Below, piece after piece: positions 41,980-51,189 of a stretch of DNA of 64,000 bases. Positions within the stretch are counted from its first letter, which is position 1; every line of letters begins with the position of its first letter. Source of the stretch: JANNMJ01 sp031425525. Its GTDB lineage: Bacteria; Bacteroidota; Bacteroidia; Cytophagales; Hymenobacteraceae. Below the pieces are notes generated by a model, which saw only the letters and a program-made list of their open reading frames with translations, had not been told where the DNA came from and searched no databases. A program made the translations under genes and the position numbers. The stretch is taken from the NCBI GenBank assembly GCA_031425525.1, contig JANPJM010000084.1, positions 1 through 64,000 on the forward strand. Reading direction: 5' to 3'.

Positions 41980-43134
41980 CTACTTCAAAATAGCCCGCGC
42001 AATCACCAGCTTCTGGATTTCCGAGGTACCCTCGCCAATCGTGCAGAGCTTGGAATCGCGATAGTATTTCTCGGCCGGGTAATCTTTGGTATAACCATAG
42101 CCGCCAAAAATCTGCACGCCTTCGTTCGCTACGCGCACGCACACTTCGGACGCGTAGAGTTTCGCCATCGCCGATTCGAGATTCACGTTTTCGCCGGCAT
42201 CTTTCAGCGCAGCCGCGCGATAAGTCAGCAGCGAGGCAGCTTCAATCTCGGTCGCCATATCGGCGAGCTTGAACGAAATGCCTTGGAAATTACTGATCGG
42301 CTGGTTGAACTGATGGCGCTCTTTCGAGTAAGCCAGCGCCGCGTCGAACGCGCCCTGCGCGATACCGAGTGAAAGCGCCGCGATGGAAATCCGGCCACCG
42401 TCCAGCACTTTGAGCGATTGCACGAAGCCGTCGCCCACCTTCCCGATCACGTTGCCGACGGGCACGCGGCAATCGGTGAAAATCAGTTCGGTCGTTTCCG
42501 AAGCGCGCATCCCCAGTTTGTCTTCCTTGCGGCCGGCGGCGAAACCGGGCGTGCCGCGCTCAACGATAAAGGCGGTCATCCCGCGCGAATCGCCAACCTC
42601 GCCCGTGCGGGCGATTACGACGGCGACATCGCCGGATTTACCGTGCGTGATGAAGTTTTTGGCACCGTTCAGCACATAGTGGTCGCCGTCGAGGACGGCC
42701 GTCGTGCGCATGTTACCGGCATCCGAACCCGTGTTCGGCTCCGTCAGGCCCCACGCGCCGATAAACTCAGCAGTAGCCAGCTTCGGCAGGTATTTCTGCT
42801 TTTGCTCTTCGGAAGCGTGTTGCAGGATGTGCCCCGTGCACAGCGAGTTGTGCGCCGCCATCGAAAGACCAATGCTCGGATCGATCTTCGACAGTTCGAC
42901 AATAGCCGTGACGTATTCGGCGTAGCCAAAACCGGCACCGCCGTATTCAGTGGGCACCAATACGCCCATCAAGCCCAATTCACCAAGTTTTTTGAAGACG
43001 GCGACCGGGAACTCCTGGCTGTCGTCCCACTGCCGCATATGCGGCTTGATGTGCTGCGCACCGAAGTCGCGCACCATCTGCGCGATCATTTCCTGATTTT
43101 CGGTGGTAGCCGACGAGGTTAGAACGTCTTCCAT
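41980..43134 (-). CDS. acyl-CoA dehydrogenase
   Basis: FAD-dependent alpha,beta-dehydrogenation of acyl-CoA in fatty-acid or amino-acid breakdown. A 384-aa protein of the short-chain type, with GAWGLTEPNTGSDAGNMRTTA, YVLNGAKNFITHG, the GGRISIAALSLGIAQGAFDAAL helix, IFGGYGYTKDYPAEKYYRD and the catalytic base E368 in IGEGTSEIQ. The substrate cannot be told. No electron-transfer flavoprotein genes are adjacent; transcribed alone. Confidence 0.93.
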   Translation of the reverse strand: MEDVLTSSATTENQEMIAQMVRDFGAQHIKPHMRQWDDSQEFPVAVFKKLGELGLMGVLVPTEYGGAGFGYAEYVTAIVELSKIDPSIGLSMAAHNSLCTGHILQHASEEQKQKYLPKLATAEFIGAWGLTEPNTGSDAGNMRTTAVLDGDHYVLNGAKNFITHGKSGDVAVVIARTGEVGDSRGMTAFIVERGTPGFAAGRKEDKLGMRASETTELIFTDCRVPVGNVIGKVGDGFVQSLKVLDGGRISIAALSLGIAQGAFDAALAYSKERHQFNQPISNFQGISFKLADMATEIEAASLLTYRAAALKDAGENVNLESAMAKLYASEVCVRVANEGVQIFGGYGYTKDYPAEKYYRDSKLCTIGEGTSEIQKLVIARAILK

Positions 43135-43278
43135 TGACGGAGTGGGGACAAAAAACGAAAAGTTGATGATGCAATGCGCAAAAAAGCGCGTTCAGCCCGA
43201 AAAGTTACGAACTTGGGGAGCAAAAGCGTACATTTTGTCCCAAGTCGGGCAAAAATACGCCACCGGCGGCGGCCAACG

Positions 43279-44094
43279 CTAATTATAGTAAAACTCGTTC
43301 GGCAGCTTTTTGTAGACCGAGAACAGCCACCCCGCCCGAATGCCGAACTGCACATCGACCCGCCGGCGCGTATCGCGACGCTCTAGTTGGTAATCCCAGG
43401 CGCGGCGGCTTTGCGTGAAGCCTTCGAGCGCTTCAAGATCGATGAAAAAGTTGAGTCGCCGCTTCGTGCCCAAGTACAAATAGCCCACGCGCTGCACCAG
43501 CGCAGGGCCGTTGCTGAGGCGGTCGTAGCCCTTCACGTACTCGCCGCGAAGTTGGTTGGCGGTGGTCGCTACGTCTTCAAAATTGATCTTATGTTGCCAG
43601 AAACCCGCCCCAATGGTCGTAAAAAGTCCCGAATTGACGCTCGCGCCCGGCAGTTTGAGTGGCCACACACGCCCGGCGCTCAACAGCAGCGAGTAGCCAC
43701 GCCCCGTAACGCGCACATCGGAATACAGCCCATCAGAGCCGATCAACTGGTTGCCGCCCGCCGACGCATCGCGCACCCGCACCGAATCTAGTACGCTCTC
43801 GCGCACCTTACCCGTGAACCGGAAACCGTAATCAAAGCCCAAGAGCCAACCGTTGCGGGTTTTCAACCAAAACCCCGCCTGCGCTGCCGGGCCAGGCCCA
43901 AAGCGTTTCGCAAAATCACTGCCCGGCAAATCGTACCCGCCACCGATGGCAAACATCGGCACGGTGAGCGCCGTATCGGCGCGGCTGGTTTGGGCCTGCG
44001 CCTGGCTTGCCATCGCTACTAGTGATATACCTACCAATACCCCGCAAACCAAGCGCAGCAAACAGGCGCGATGGGTAGTTTGAATTGCTTTCAC
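43279..44094 (-). CDS. predicted outer-membrane beta-barrel protein
   Basis: A 271-aa protein. GTG 44094 begins a clear signal peptide (MKAIQTTHRACLLRLVCGVLVGISLVAMASQAQAQ). The mature part alternates hydrophobic and polar residues with many aromatic strand ends (GFWLKTRNGWLLGFDYGFRFTG, GYLYLGTKRRLNFFIDLEAL, FGIRAGWLFSVYKKLPNEFYYN), as in 8-12 stranded barrels. Proteins ending in a very similar way are common in Bacteroidota, but I cannot give a function. A -7 element lies 5 nt before the GTG; it is divergent from the exopolysaccharide export gene. Confidence 0.8.
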   Translation of the reverse strand: MKAIQTTHRACLLRLVCGVLVGISLVAMASQAQAQTSRADTALTVPMFAIGGGYDLPGSDFAKRFGPGPAAQAGFWLKTRNGWLLGFDYGFRFTGKVRESVLDSVRVRDASAGGNQLIGSDGLYSDVRVTGRGYSLLLSAGRVWPLKLPGASVNSGLFTTIGAGFWQHKINFEDVATTANQLRGEYVKGYDRLSNGPALVQRVGYLYLGTKRRLNFFIDLEALEGFTQSRRAWDYQLERRDTRRRVDVQFGIRAGWLFSVYKKLPNEFYYN

Positions 44095-44099
44095 AGAGG

Positions 44100-44107
44100 C
44101 AAAAGTA
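44100..44107 (-). promoter_or_regulatory. -7 element TACTTTTG, 5 nt before GTG 44094
   Basis: An exact TAnnTTTG match on the minus strand. It fixes the GTG start and implies a leaderless transcript. Confidence 0.5.
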
Positions 44108-44174
44108 CACGTCGCGCCGCGCCGAAATGCCTCGCCTACCCGTCCGGCGCCTCTTACTTCAACAGCCTCAGGCG

Positions 44175-44182
44175 TACCTTTG
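44175..44182 (+). promoter_or_regulatory. -7 element TACCTTTG, 4 nt before ATG 44187
   Basis: An exact TAnnTTTG match. It overlaps codons of the longer open frame and so argues for ATG 44187 as the start, with a leaderless mRNA. Confidence 0.55.
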
Positions 44183-44186
44183 CCTG

Positions 44187-45077
44187 ATGGCATATTGTAA
44201 ACTCTCGGCTACCCGGCGGCTGATCGCGCAGACTGGGGCGCTGATGATTGGGGCTCTACTGGCGTCGTGCGCCTCGTACAGGTCTGATATAATGCTGGCA
44301 CCAGTCGATAAGAACAACGATTTTGACCAGGCGCAAGTAGTAGACCAACTGCCGCCACCGGCCAAGCAATATCAAGTGCAACCCGGTGATTTTCTATTGT
44401 TTCGCATTTTCACCAACAACGGCGAATCCATCCTAGACCCTAATGGCGAGCTGCGGTTTGGTACGCCCGCCGGCAAGGGCAGTGTTGGCCTGACTCTACC
44501 CGCTGCGGCCGCAGGAAGTGCGTCTGCCCCGGTAGCCAGTGCGGGCGCTACCAACAACGAGGGCTCCTCTTTCGAGGTACTACCCGATGGACAGGTTAGG
44601 CTGCCGATGGTCGGATTTGTACCAGTTGCTGGTTTACGCCTGTTACAGATTGATAGCTTACTAGAGAAGCGGTTTTCCGCTTTCTACAAGGATGTGTTCG
44701 TTGAGAGTCGGATCGCCAATCAGCGCGTTGTAGTGCTGGGCGCGCCCGGTCGTGGCCCGCAGGTGGTTCCACTGACCTACCAAACCACCTCACTGCTCGA
44801 GGTACTGGCTTTGGCTGGAGGTGTTCCGTTAGGGTCGCGCGCTACGAATATTCGTCTGATTCGCGGCGCCGACACCCGCACTGCGCAGGTACAGATTGTT
44901 GATCTTTCGACGATTGAAGGAATGCGAAAGGCCAATGCGCAGGTTATTGCTAATGATGTGGTGTATATTGAGCCCGTGCGTCGGCCGTTTCTGTCTGGTG
45001 CCGCCGACAGCTTTCGCGTCATTGGTATTCTTACGGGCCTCGCTACCGTGGTGGCGCTCCTGGCGCGGATCAACTAA
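44187..45077 (+). CDS. Wza-like polysaccharide export lipoprotein
   Basis: A 296-aa outer-membrane polysaccharide export protein. The lipobox is IGALLASCAS. The Poly_export domain spans ~55-200 (QVQPGDFLLFRIFTNNGES, EVLPDGQVRLPMVGFVPVAGLRLLQIDSLLEKRF), interrupted by a Gly/Ala/Ser loop, and is followed by an SLBB-like part (VVVLGAPGRGPQVVPLTYQTTSLLEVLALAGGV) and a C-terminal membrane helix (FRVIGILTGLATVVALLARI). With the Wzc-like kinase and CpsB-like phosphatase downstream it forms a capsule/exopolysaccharide export module. Confidence 0.9.
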   Translation: MAYCKLSATRRLIAQTGALMIGALLASCASYRSDIMLAPVDKNNDFDQAQVVDQLPPPAKQYQVQPGDFLLFRIFTNNGESILDPNGELRFGTPAGKGSVGLTLPAAAAGSASAPVASAGATNNEGSSFEVLPDGQVRLPMVGFVPVAGLRLLQIDSLLEKRFSAFYKDVFVESRIANQRVVVLGAPGRGPQVVPLTYQTTSLLEVLALAGGVPLGSRATNIRLIRGADTRTAQVQIVDLSTIEGMRKANAQVIANDVVYIEPVRRPFLSGAADSFRVIGILTGLATVVALLARIN

Positions 45078-45212
45078 CGGCAACCCAGTATCTTGCTGCT
45101 TTCGAGAACCACTAGCATCTTTTTGTGTGTAAGGCCCAAGCTCGGTTGCTGACCGTTTGCATTTCTCCAGTAGCCCACCGGCTTTTCTTTTTGCTTTACT
45201 GATTTTTAGTTA

Positions 45213-47768
45213 ATGGCTTCCTACCCCGCAGAATACGACCCTCGGCCTGATGCCTCGCTTGTGCAAGCCAACGCGGCGAATGCGCTCCAGCCCGTGGCTA
45301 CGGAAGAATCGGTTTCGACGGATATCGACTTTGCGACCTTGCTCGCTGTCACACGGCGCAGCGTGGTCTGGATTATTCTGCTGCTGATCCTGAGTGTGGC
45401 CGGTGCACAGATCTTCATTCGTTATACCCGCCCCTTGTATGAATCGCGTGCGACCATTAAAGTCGATGAAGATTCGCAGGCAAGCGCGCTGGGTTTGGAG
45501 CTGCAAGCGAAAGCAGCCACCCGGCCCGGTGGATCGAGCCGACTCGACGGCGAGGTAGAACTCATTAAGTCCCAGGTACTCTATAATCAATTGAAAGACT
45601 CGCTAAACCTGCGCGTCAGTTATTTTGCCGAGGGTACGATGCTCGAAAGTGAGTTGTATAACAGTTCTCCTTTCTCTGTCACGACCGAATTGGTCGATCC
45701 TTCGCTATACAATCAGTCGTTTAACGTAGCACTGCTGGATTCGCAACGGGTTTCGATTCAATATAGCCTCAAGGGCGAAACCGTTGCCGGCGAATACCGA
45801 ATCGGGCAACCGATCAAGGCGCCCGGCGTGATCATGACGCTAAACCTGAACCGCAATTTCACGCCCGAGGCTACCGATCAAAATTATTACTTTCTGATCA
45901 ATAGCGACGCGCAGCTTTCGCAGTTCATTAATTCGACCCTTGATGTTCAGATTCTGAATCCAGACGCGGGTACTATCTCCATCTCTTTTACCGACCATAG
46001 TCCCGTAAAGGCGCGCGATGTAGTGGTAAAAATAACCGAGTTGTATCGAGAAGCGAAGTTGCAAAGAGCTTCGCGCTCGGCGGCGCAGACACTCTCCTTT
46101 CTAGACGGACAGATTGCCGCCACCGGCGATTCGCTAGACCGGGTGGAACGCGATATGCAGAACTTCGTACGGACTTCCAAAGCGTACGACACTCGCGAAC
46201 AGTTTGCTGATGATCAGCTTAAGCTCCGGGAGCTGCAAGATGGCCGCATAGAGCAAGAGAAACGGTTACGACAACTTAACTACGCCCAGCGCGCGGTTGA
46301 TAGTCAGGTGGATTTGACCAACACCATCCTCACGCTAACCAGCCCGGAGGATGTGGCTATTCGCGCCGAATTGGAAGGGTTGAGTTCGCTGGCGCTTAAT
46401 CGTAAAATCAAAGATCTAACCTATACGCCGGGCGCTACTGCCGTCGTGCAGCGCGATGAACTGACATTCGATTACTACCGTCGACGGATCGGTTCGCTCA
46501 TTGAACAAGAGCGAAAAAAAATCGAGGAGTCGTTGGCACGCGTCAATCAGCGCGTTGGGGAGTTGAGCGCAAACGTAGCCGGCTTACCCGCGCAGGAAAC
46601 CGAACGCAATCGCCTCAACCGGCGCCTCGAACTGTACAATAAGTTCGTGGGGACGCTGATGGATAAGAAAGTCAGCTACCAGATTTCCAAGGCCGGTACC
46701 ACGCCTGATTTTCAGATTTTGGCGAATCCATCGGTGCCGACAGCGCCGATTTATCCGGAGAAATTCGTTGTGTACCTCATCGGCCTCGCCATCGGCGTGG
46801 TGATGAGTCTAGGGTTGGTTGCGGGGCGGTATTTTTCACATAATACCGTCACGAGTCTGCGGGAACTGGAAACCAGCACCGGCGCCACCGTGCTGGGCGT
46901 CATTCCGACGTACACGAAGGAGAAGATGCTCGTCTCGCGGATGATTGTGGATAAAAATCCTAAATCGGCCATCAGCGAAAGTATTCGTTCGATTCGGACG
47001 AATCTGGAGTTTTTGGGGAATACGAAACAGAAGCACCGCCTCATCACGATCACCTCAACGATCTCGGGTGAGGGCAAAACCTTCGTGGCGGTCAATTTGG
47101 GCGGCATCATCGCGCAGACCGGGCAGCGCGTGGTGCTGCTCGATATGGATATGCGGAAGCCGAAGGTGCATCTGGCCTTCGACGCCGAAAACACTAAGGG
47201 GATGAGTACGCTGCTCATCGATAAGCATACGGTGGCCGAGTGTATTCATAAAACCTCCATCGACACGCTCGACCTGATTACGGCCGGCCCCACGCCGCCT
47301 AACCCATCGGAATTGATTCTGAGCCCGCGCTTCGACGAGATTCTCGCTGAATTGCGCCAATTGTACGATGTCGTGATGATCGACACACCACCCGTGGGTC
47401 TGGTAACTGATGGGATGCTGATCATGCGCAAAGCCGACATTCCGATTTACATCGTGCGAGCGCAGTACTCACGGAAGGTGTTCCTCAAAAACATCAATAA
47501 GCTCATTCGCGTCAATGGGTTCAGCAACCTGAGTACGATTCTCAACGATGCGCAATCGTCGGGTTTGTACGGCTACGGATATGGCTATGGGTACGGCTAT
47601 GGCTACGGCTACGGCAACGGAACCGGCTACGGCTACTACGAGGAAGTGGAAACCAAGGAACGCTCCGGCGGGCTGTTCGCGGGCTTGCGCTCGCGGCTGG
47701 CGAACGGCAGCACGTCGGCAACCGAAAAACCTAGTTCGGCGACCGACGCCGATGACGACGACGAATAA
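45213..47768 (+). CDS. Wzc-like polysaccharide co-polymerase and tyrosine autokinase
   Basis: An 851-aa inner-membrane protein controlling chain length and export. A Wzz domain begins at ~35 with a membrane span (SVVWIILLLILSVAGAQIF), followed by a large periplasmic part with coiled coil (~300-480). A second span lies near 520-540 (VYLIGLAIGVVMSLGLVAG). The BY-kinase domain has Walker A SGEGKT at ~618, Walker A' LLDMDMRKP and Walker B VVMIDTPP. A tyrosine-rich tail of about ten YG repeats (near 787-810) is the likely autophosphorylation cluster. The gap upstream (45078-45212) is AT-rich and may hold a second promoter. Confidence 0.93.
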   Translation: MASYPAEYDPRPDASLVQANAANALQPVATEESVSTDIDFATLLAVTRRSVVWIILLLILSVAGAQIFIRYTRPLYESRATIKVDEDSQASALGLELQAKAATRPGGSSRLDGEVELIKSQVLYNQLKDSLNLRVSYFAEGTMLESELYNSSPFSVTTELVDPSLYNQSFNVALLDSQRVSIQYSLKGETVAGEYRIGQPIKAPGVIMTLNLNRNFTPEATDQNYYFLINSDAQLSQFINSTLDVQILNPDAGTISISFTDHSPVKARDVVVKITELYREAKLQRASRSAAQTLSFLDGQIAATGDSLDRVERDMQNFVRTSKAYDTREQFADDQLKLRELQDGRIEQEKRLRQLNYAQRAVDSQVDLTNTILTLTSPEDVAIRAELEGLSSLALNRKIKDLTYTPGATAVVQRDELTFDYYRRRIGSLIEQERKKIEESLARVNQRVGELSANVAGLPAQETERNRLNRRLELYNKFVGTLMDKKVSYQISKAGTTPDFQILANPSVPTAPIYPEKFVVYLIGLAIGVVMSLGLVAGRYFSHNTVTSLRELETSTGATVLGVIPTYTKEKMLVSRMIVDKNPKSAISESIRSIRTNLEFLGNTKQKHRLITITSTISGEGKTFVAVNLGGIIAQTGQRVVLLDMDMRKPKVHLAFDAENTKGMSTLLIDKHTVAECIHKTSIDTLDLITAGPTPPNPSELILSPRFDEILAELRQLYDVVMIDTPPVGLVTDGMLIMRKADIPIYIVRAQYSRKVFLKNINKLIRVNGFSNLSTILNDAQSSGLYGYGYGYGYGYGYGYGNGTGYGYYEEVETKERSGGLFAGLRSRLANGSTSATEKPSSATDADDDDE

Positions 47769-47804
47769 CCCATTTGGGCCGGTGCCCTCCCTGTCTCGCG
47801 GCCG

Positions 47805-48590
47805 ATGAGTTTTTGGAAACGCCTCTTTGCTTCTTCTGAGCAGACCGAAGCCGCGACGGTGGACAAGCCGAACAGTCGGCCGCTAGCCGTGCTAGGGGCC
47901 GATATGCATTCGCACGTATTGCCTGGTCTCGACGATGGGGCCGATACCGTGGAAGCAGGCGTGGATTTGGTGCGTAAGCTGGCAGGCCTTGGCTACCGCC
48001 GCCTGATTGCGACGCCCCACATCATGGGCGATTTTTACAAGAATACCCCCGCTGGGGTGCGCGCCGCCCTGGCCACTCTAACGGAAGCCGTAACGGCCGA
48101 AGGCATCGACATCCAACTCGATTGCGCCGCCGAATACTACCTCGACGAGTGGTTTTTGCCGCGCCTGACCGCCGCCGATGGCATCCTGAGCTTTGGCGGT
48201 GACAGCCAGTACGTGCTCCTCGAAACGTCGTATATCAACGAATCGCGGATGCTGACGCAGGCTATTTTCGAGTTGCGGGCGGGCGGGTATCAGCCCATCA
48301 TCGCGCACCCGGAGCGCTACAAGTATTTGCACAGCCGGATGGATGACGCCGCCGAATGGCGCGATAAAGGCGCGCTGCTACAGGTAAACCTCAACTCGCT
48401 GGCTGGCTATTATGGACCCGCCGAGCGCCGCGCCGCCGAGCAGCTCATCGACCGCAAGCTCATCGATTTTGCCGGGACCGATGCTCACGGCCTCAAACAC
48501 ATTGCCGTGCTGACCAACCTGCACGCCTCGCCTTATCTCAACAAGCTGCTGGCGCTGCCGTTGCGCAACCAGGAGTTACTCGCGGCATGA
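47805..48590 (+). CDS. CpsB/YwqE-like PHP-domain tyrosine-protein phosphatase
   Basis: A 261-aa metal-dependent phosphatase expected to dephosphorylate the kinase encoded just upstream. PHP motifs are DMHSHVLPGLDDG (H35, H37), ATPHIMGDFYKNT, LDCAAEYYLDE, YVLLETSY, PIIAHPERY and DFAGTDAHG. The gene follows the kinase by 36 nt and overlaps the next start by 4 nt (ATGA), so kinase and phosphatase are co-expressed. Confidence 0.92.
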   Translation: MSFWKRLFASSEQTEAATVDKPNSRPLAVLGADMHSHVLPGLDDGADTVEAGVDLVRKLAGLGYRRLIATPHIMGDFYKNTPAGVRAALATLTEAVTAEGIDIQLDCAAEYYLDEWFLPRLTAADGILSFGGDSQYVLLETSYINESRMLTQAIFELRAGGYQPIIAHPERYKYLHSRMDDAAEWRDKGALLQVNLNSLAGYYGPAERRAAEQLIDRKLIDFAGTDAHGLKHIAVLTNLHASPYLNKLLALPLRNQELLAA

Positions 48591-49594
48591 CGTACTTCAT
48601 CACCGGTGGCAGCGGCCTGGTGGGCCAGTGGCTGCTGGCGGCACTGTTGCGAACGGGCGCGCAGGTGCGGGCATCGTACCGCAGCACGCCCCCTACTTTA
48701 CTGCCTGAAGGCGCGGCGGCAACCGCCGTAGAATGGATGGAGGGCAATATCCTAGACCCGCTTTTCTTGCAAGAAGCCGTGGCGGGGGTCGATGTCGTGA
48801 TTCATACGGCGGCACTCGTCTCGTTTGCGCCGCGCGATGCCGACCGCCTCTGGCAAATCAACGTCGAGGGCACGGCCAACGTGGTGAATGCGCTGTTGAC
48901 GCACGCCCCCACCGCCCGGTTGCTGCACGTAAGTAGCGTAGCCGCGCTGGGGCCGCCGGCACCAGGCACCACCACCGTCACGGAGAGCAGCCTGTGGGAC
49001 GAAGCCGGCGAGCATTCGGTGTACGCCAAATCGAAATTTGCCGCCGAGCAAGAGGTCTGGCGCGGGCTGAACGAGGGATTGAGCGGCGCTATCGTGAACC
49101 CATCGGTCATTGTCGGCCCCGGCGATCCGCGCCGTTCCTCGACCCAACTTTTTCGGTACGCCGCCGAAGAGCATCGATTTTACCCACCGGGCAACGTCAA
49201 TCTCGTCGATGTACGCGATGTGGTGGCCGCCTTGCTGGCTTTGGCTACGGCGCCACTTACGCACCTCGGCGCGCAGTACGTGTTGAGCGCGGGCACACTG
49301 CCGTATGTCGATTTTTTTGGGATGGCCGCTACTGCTCTCGGCCGTCGCCCGCCGGGGCGCCCGCTGCCGCCATTGCTGGCCGAAGCCTTGTGGCGCATCG
49401 AGGCCGTGCGCGCCCGTCTGACGGGTGCTGCCCCGCTGCTCACGCGCGAAACGGCGCGCGTGGCGCGCCGGACATCGGTGTTCGATGGCAGCCGTGCTAG
49501 TCGCGTTTTGGGGGTAGACTACCGCTCGCCCACGGATTCGGTGGCGTGGGCTGCCGCCGAGTTGTATCGCCACGGACTGGGCGTGCACCCTTGA
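48587..49594 (+). CDS. NAD(P)-dependent epimerase/dehydratase (extended SDR)
   Basis: A 335-aa Rossmann protein. The nucleotide motif is ITGGSGLVGQWLLAALL at 4-20, with NVEGTANVVNALL, SSVAALG and the catalytic YAKSK (~144). NPSVIVGPGD and NLVDVRDVVAALLAL are typical of extended SDRs of the dihydroflavonol reductase-like group. Substrate not determinable; its overlap with the phosphatase gene suggests a sugar-nucleotide or envelope-related role. Confidence 0.88.
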   Translation: MTYFITGGSGLVGQWLLAALLRTGAQVRASYRSTPPTLLPEGAAATAVEWMEGNILDPLFLQEAVAGVDVVIHTAALVSFAPRDADRLWQINVEGTANVVNALLTHAPTARLLHVSSVAALGPPAPGTTTVTESSLWDEAGEHSVYAKSKFAAEQEVWRGLNEGLSGAIVNPSVIVGPGDPRRSSTQLFRYAAEEHRFYPPGNVNLVDVRDVVAALLALATAPLTHLGAQYVLSAGTLPYVDFFGMAATALGRRPPGRPLPPLLAEALWRIEAVRARLTGAAPLLTRETARVARRTSVFDGSRASRVLGVDYRSPTDSVAWAAAELYRHGLGVHP

Positions 49595-49707
49595 AGCGGC
49601 AGCCTGCCTTGCCCACCAAACTTTTTATCCCGACCTTAGAGTTCGGACAGGAAGCCGGCCGCCGTTAGGGCGTCGCTGCTTCGCCCTTTTTCAGTTGATC
49701 CAACCTT

Positions 49708-51123
49708 ATGCACAACGACCCGTCGAGTGAGCCAAGCGCCAACGAAGTCCGCCGAACGGTGCGGCGCTTCGAGGAAATGCTTGCCACGCACGCGGCCGTG
49801 TTCTTCGATTTGAGCGATTTTGAGTTGCTCATCGACCACTACACCGGCCGACAGGAGTACGATCAAGCCTTGCGCGCGTGCGAAACGGCCCTCGAACAGT
49901 ACCCGTTTTCGGCCGATTTGCTCATCGACAAAGCGCAAGTACTCGCGATGCTCAGCCGCACGGCCGAGGCGCTACGCGTAATAGATGGCGTGGCCGAGCG
50001 CGAGCCTTCCAACCCGGACGTAGCCATCACGCGCGGCATCATCTACTCGCAGCGCGCTGATTTCGAGCGCGCCGTGGCTTTTTTTCAAGAGGGATTGACC
50101 CAAAGCGGTCCTGAAGCTGACCGCGACGACGTGCAGTTCAACCTTGGGTTGGCGTACCAGCATTGGGGTAAGCCGCGAGCTGCTGCCCGCCATTACCAAC
50201 AAGCCTTGCGCCTCAACCCCGCCAACGAAGCGGCGGCGCATGAACTACTGCAATGCTGGGAATTGAGCGACGAGTTGGCCGCTGCTCCGGCGTTTTTTCA
50301 GCAATTCGTCGATGCCGACCCGTTCGCGGCGCGCGCGTGGTTCAATCTGGGGTTGGCGCATTTGCGGCTCGAACACACCGACGACGCCCATGACGCTTTC
50401 GAGTACGCGACGCTTACGGAAGCCGACTTTCACGCCGCCTATAATTATTTGGGCCAAACGCTGGTCTTGCGCAACGATTACCGGAGCGCCCTCGACGCGT
50501 TTGGGCAGAGCTTCCCCGCCGGCCACCCCACCACCGAAGCGCTCTGCAACCTCGGCGAATGCCACGAAAAACTGCTCGAATGGCCCGACGCCAAGCGCTA
50601 TTACCAGCGCGCCCTGGAACTGGATCAGCAGACCGACGAAGCCTGGTTTGGCCTCGGCATGGTGTTGGCCGGGCAGGAACGGTGGTTTGAAGCCCTGCAC
50701 TACATCCGCAAAGCGTTGGCGCTCTACGATGAATCGGGGGAGTACTGGTTGGGGCTGGCGCGCTGCGAGTACCAAGTGGGCAACGTGGTAAGCGCGTTGG
50801 AAGCCTACGAACGCGCCACCACCGCCGATCCCGCCTCCGCCGACGCGTGGGTGGGCTGGGCAACCGTGCTTTTCGAGCAAGGCCATTACGAGGAAGCAGC
50901 CGACCTGGTGAAAGCCGCGCTCGAAGCCACTCCCGACGATGCCGACCTCCATTACCGCGCTTGCGCCTACCTGCTGGCGGCCGGCCGCTACCGCGCGGCC
51001 TACGAGTATCTCGAAACGGGCCTACTTTTGGACTTCGAAAAGCATTCCGTGCTTTTCGAGTACATGCCGAATCTGGCCTCGCAACCTACGTTGTTGCGGC
51101 TGATCGAGCAATATCGGAAGTAG
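49708..51123 (+). CDS. TPR-repeat protein
   Basis: A 471-aa soluble protein made almost wholly of tetratricopeptide repeats (at least ten, for example DVQFNLGLAYQHWGKPRAAARHYQQALRLNP-type units from ~55 to ~450). No signal peptide or membrane span. Such proteins serve as scaffolds; Bacteroidota genomes carry close relatives of unknown role. It is separated from the epimerase by 113 nt. A heptad repeat begins at its stop codon. Confidence 0.85.
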   Translation: MHNDPSSEPSANEVRRTVRRFEEMLATHAAVFFDLSDFELLIDHYTGRQEYDQALRACETALEQYPFSADLLIDKAQVLAMLSRTAEALRVIDGVAEREPSNPDVAITRGIIYSQRADFERAVAFFQEGLTQSGPEADRDDVQFNLGLAYQHWGKPRAAARHYQQALRLNPANEAAAHELLQCWELSDELAAAPAFFQQFVDADPFAARAWFNLGLAHLRLEHTDDAHDAFEYATLTEADFHAAYNYLGQTLVLRNDYRSALDAFGQSFPAGHPTTEALCNLGECHEKLLEWPDAKRYYQRALELDQQTDEAWFGLGMVLAGQERWFEALHYIRKALALYDESGEYWLGLARCEYQVGNVVSALEAYERATTADPASADAWVGWATVLFEQGHYEEAADLVKAALEATPDDADLHYRACAYLLAAGRYRAAYEYLETGLLLDFEKHSVLFEYMPNLASQPTLLRLIEQYRK

Positions 51124-51171
51124 TGAGCAGTGAGTAATTACCCGTGAGTAATGATGGGTGATTAATCACTT
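51123..51171. repeat. heptad-periodic repeat (copy 4)
   Basis: Seven consecutive 7-mers: GTGAGCA, GTGAGTA, ATTACCC, GTGAGTA, ATGATGG, GTGATTA, ATCACTT. It contains the perfect palindrome GTGATTAATCAC and a longer near-palindrome TAATTACCC/GGGTGATTA. It fills the gap between the TPR gene and comA and starts in the TPR gene's stop codon. Confidence 0.8.
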
Positions 51172-51189
51172 CCAAAGACACCCTTTTTA

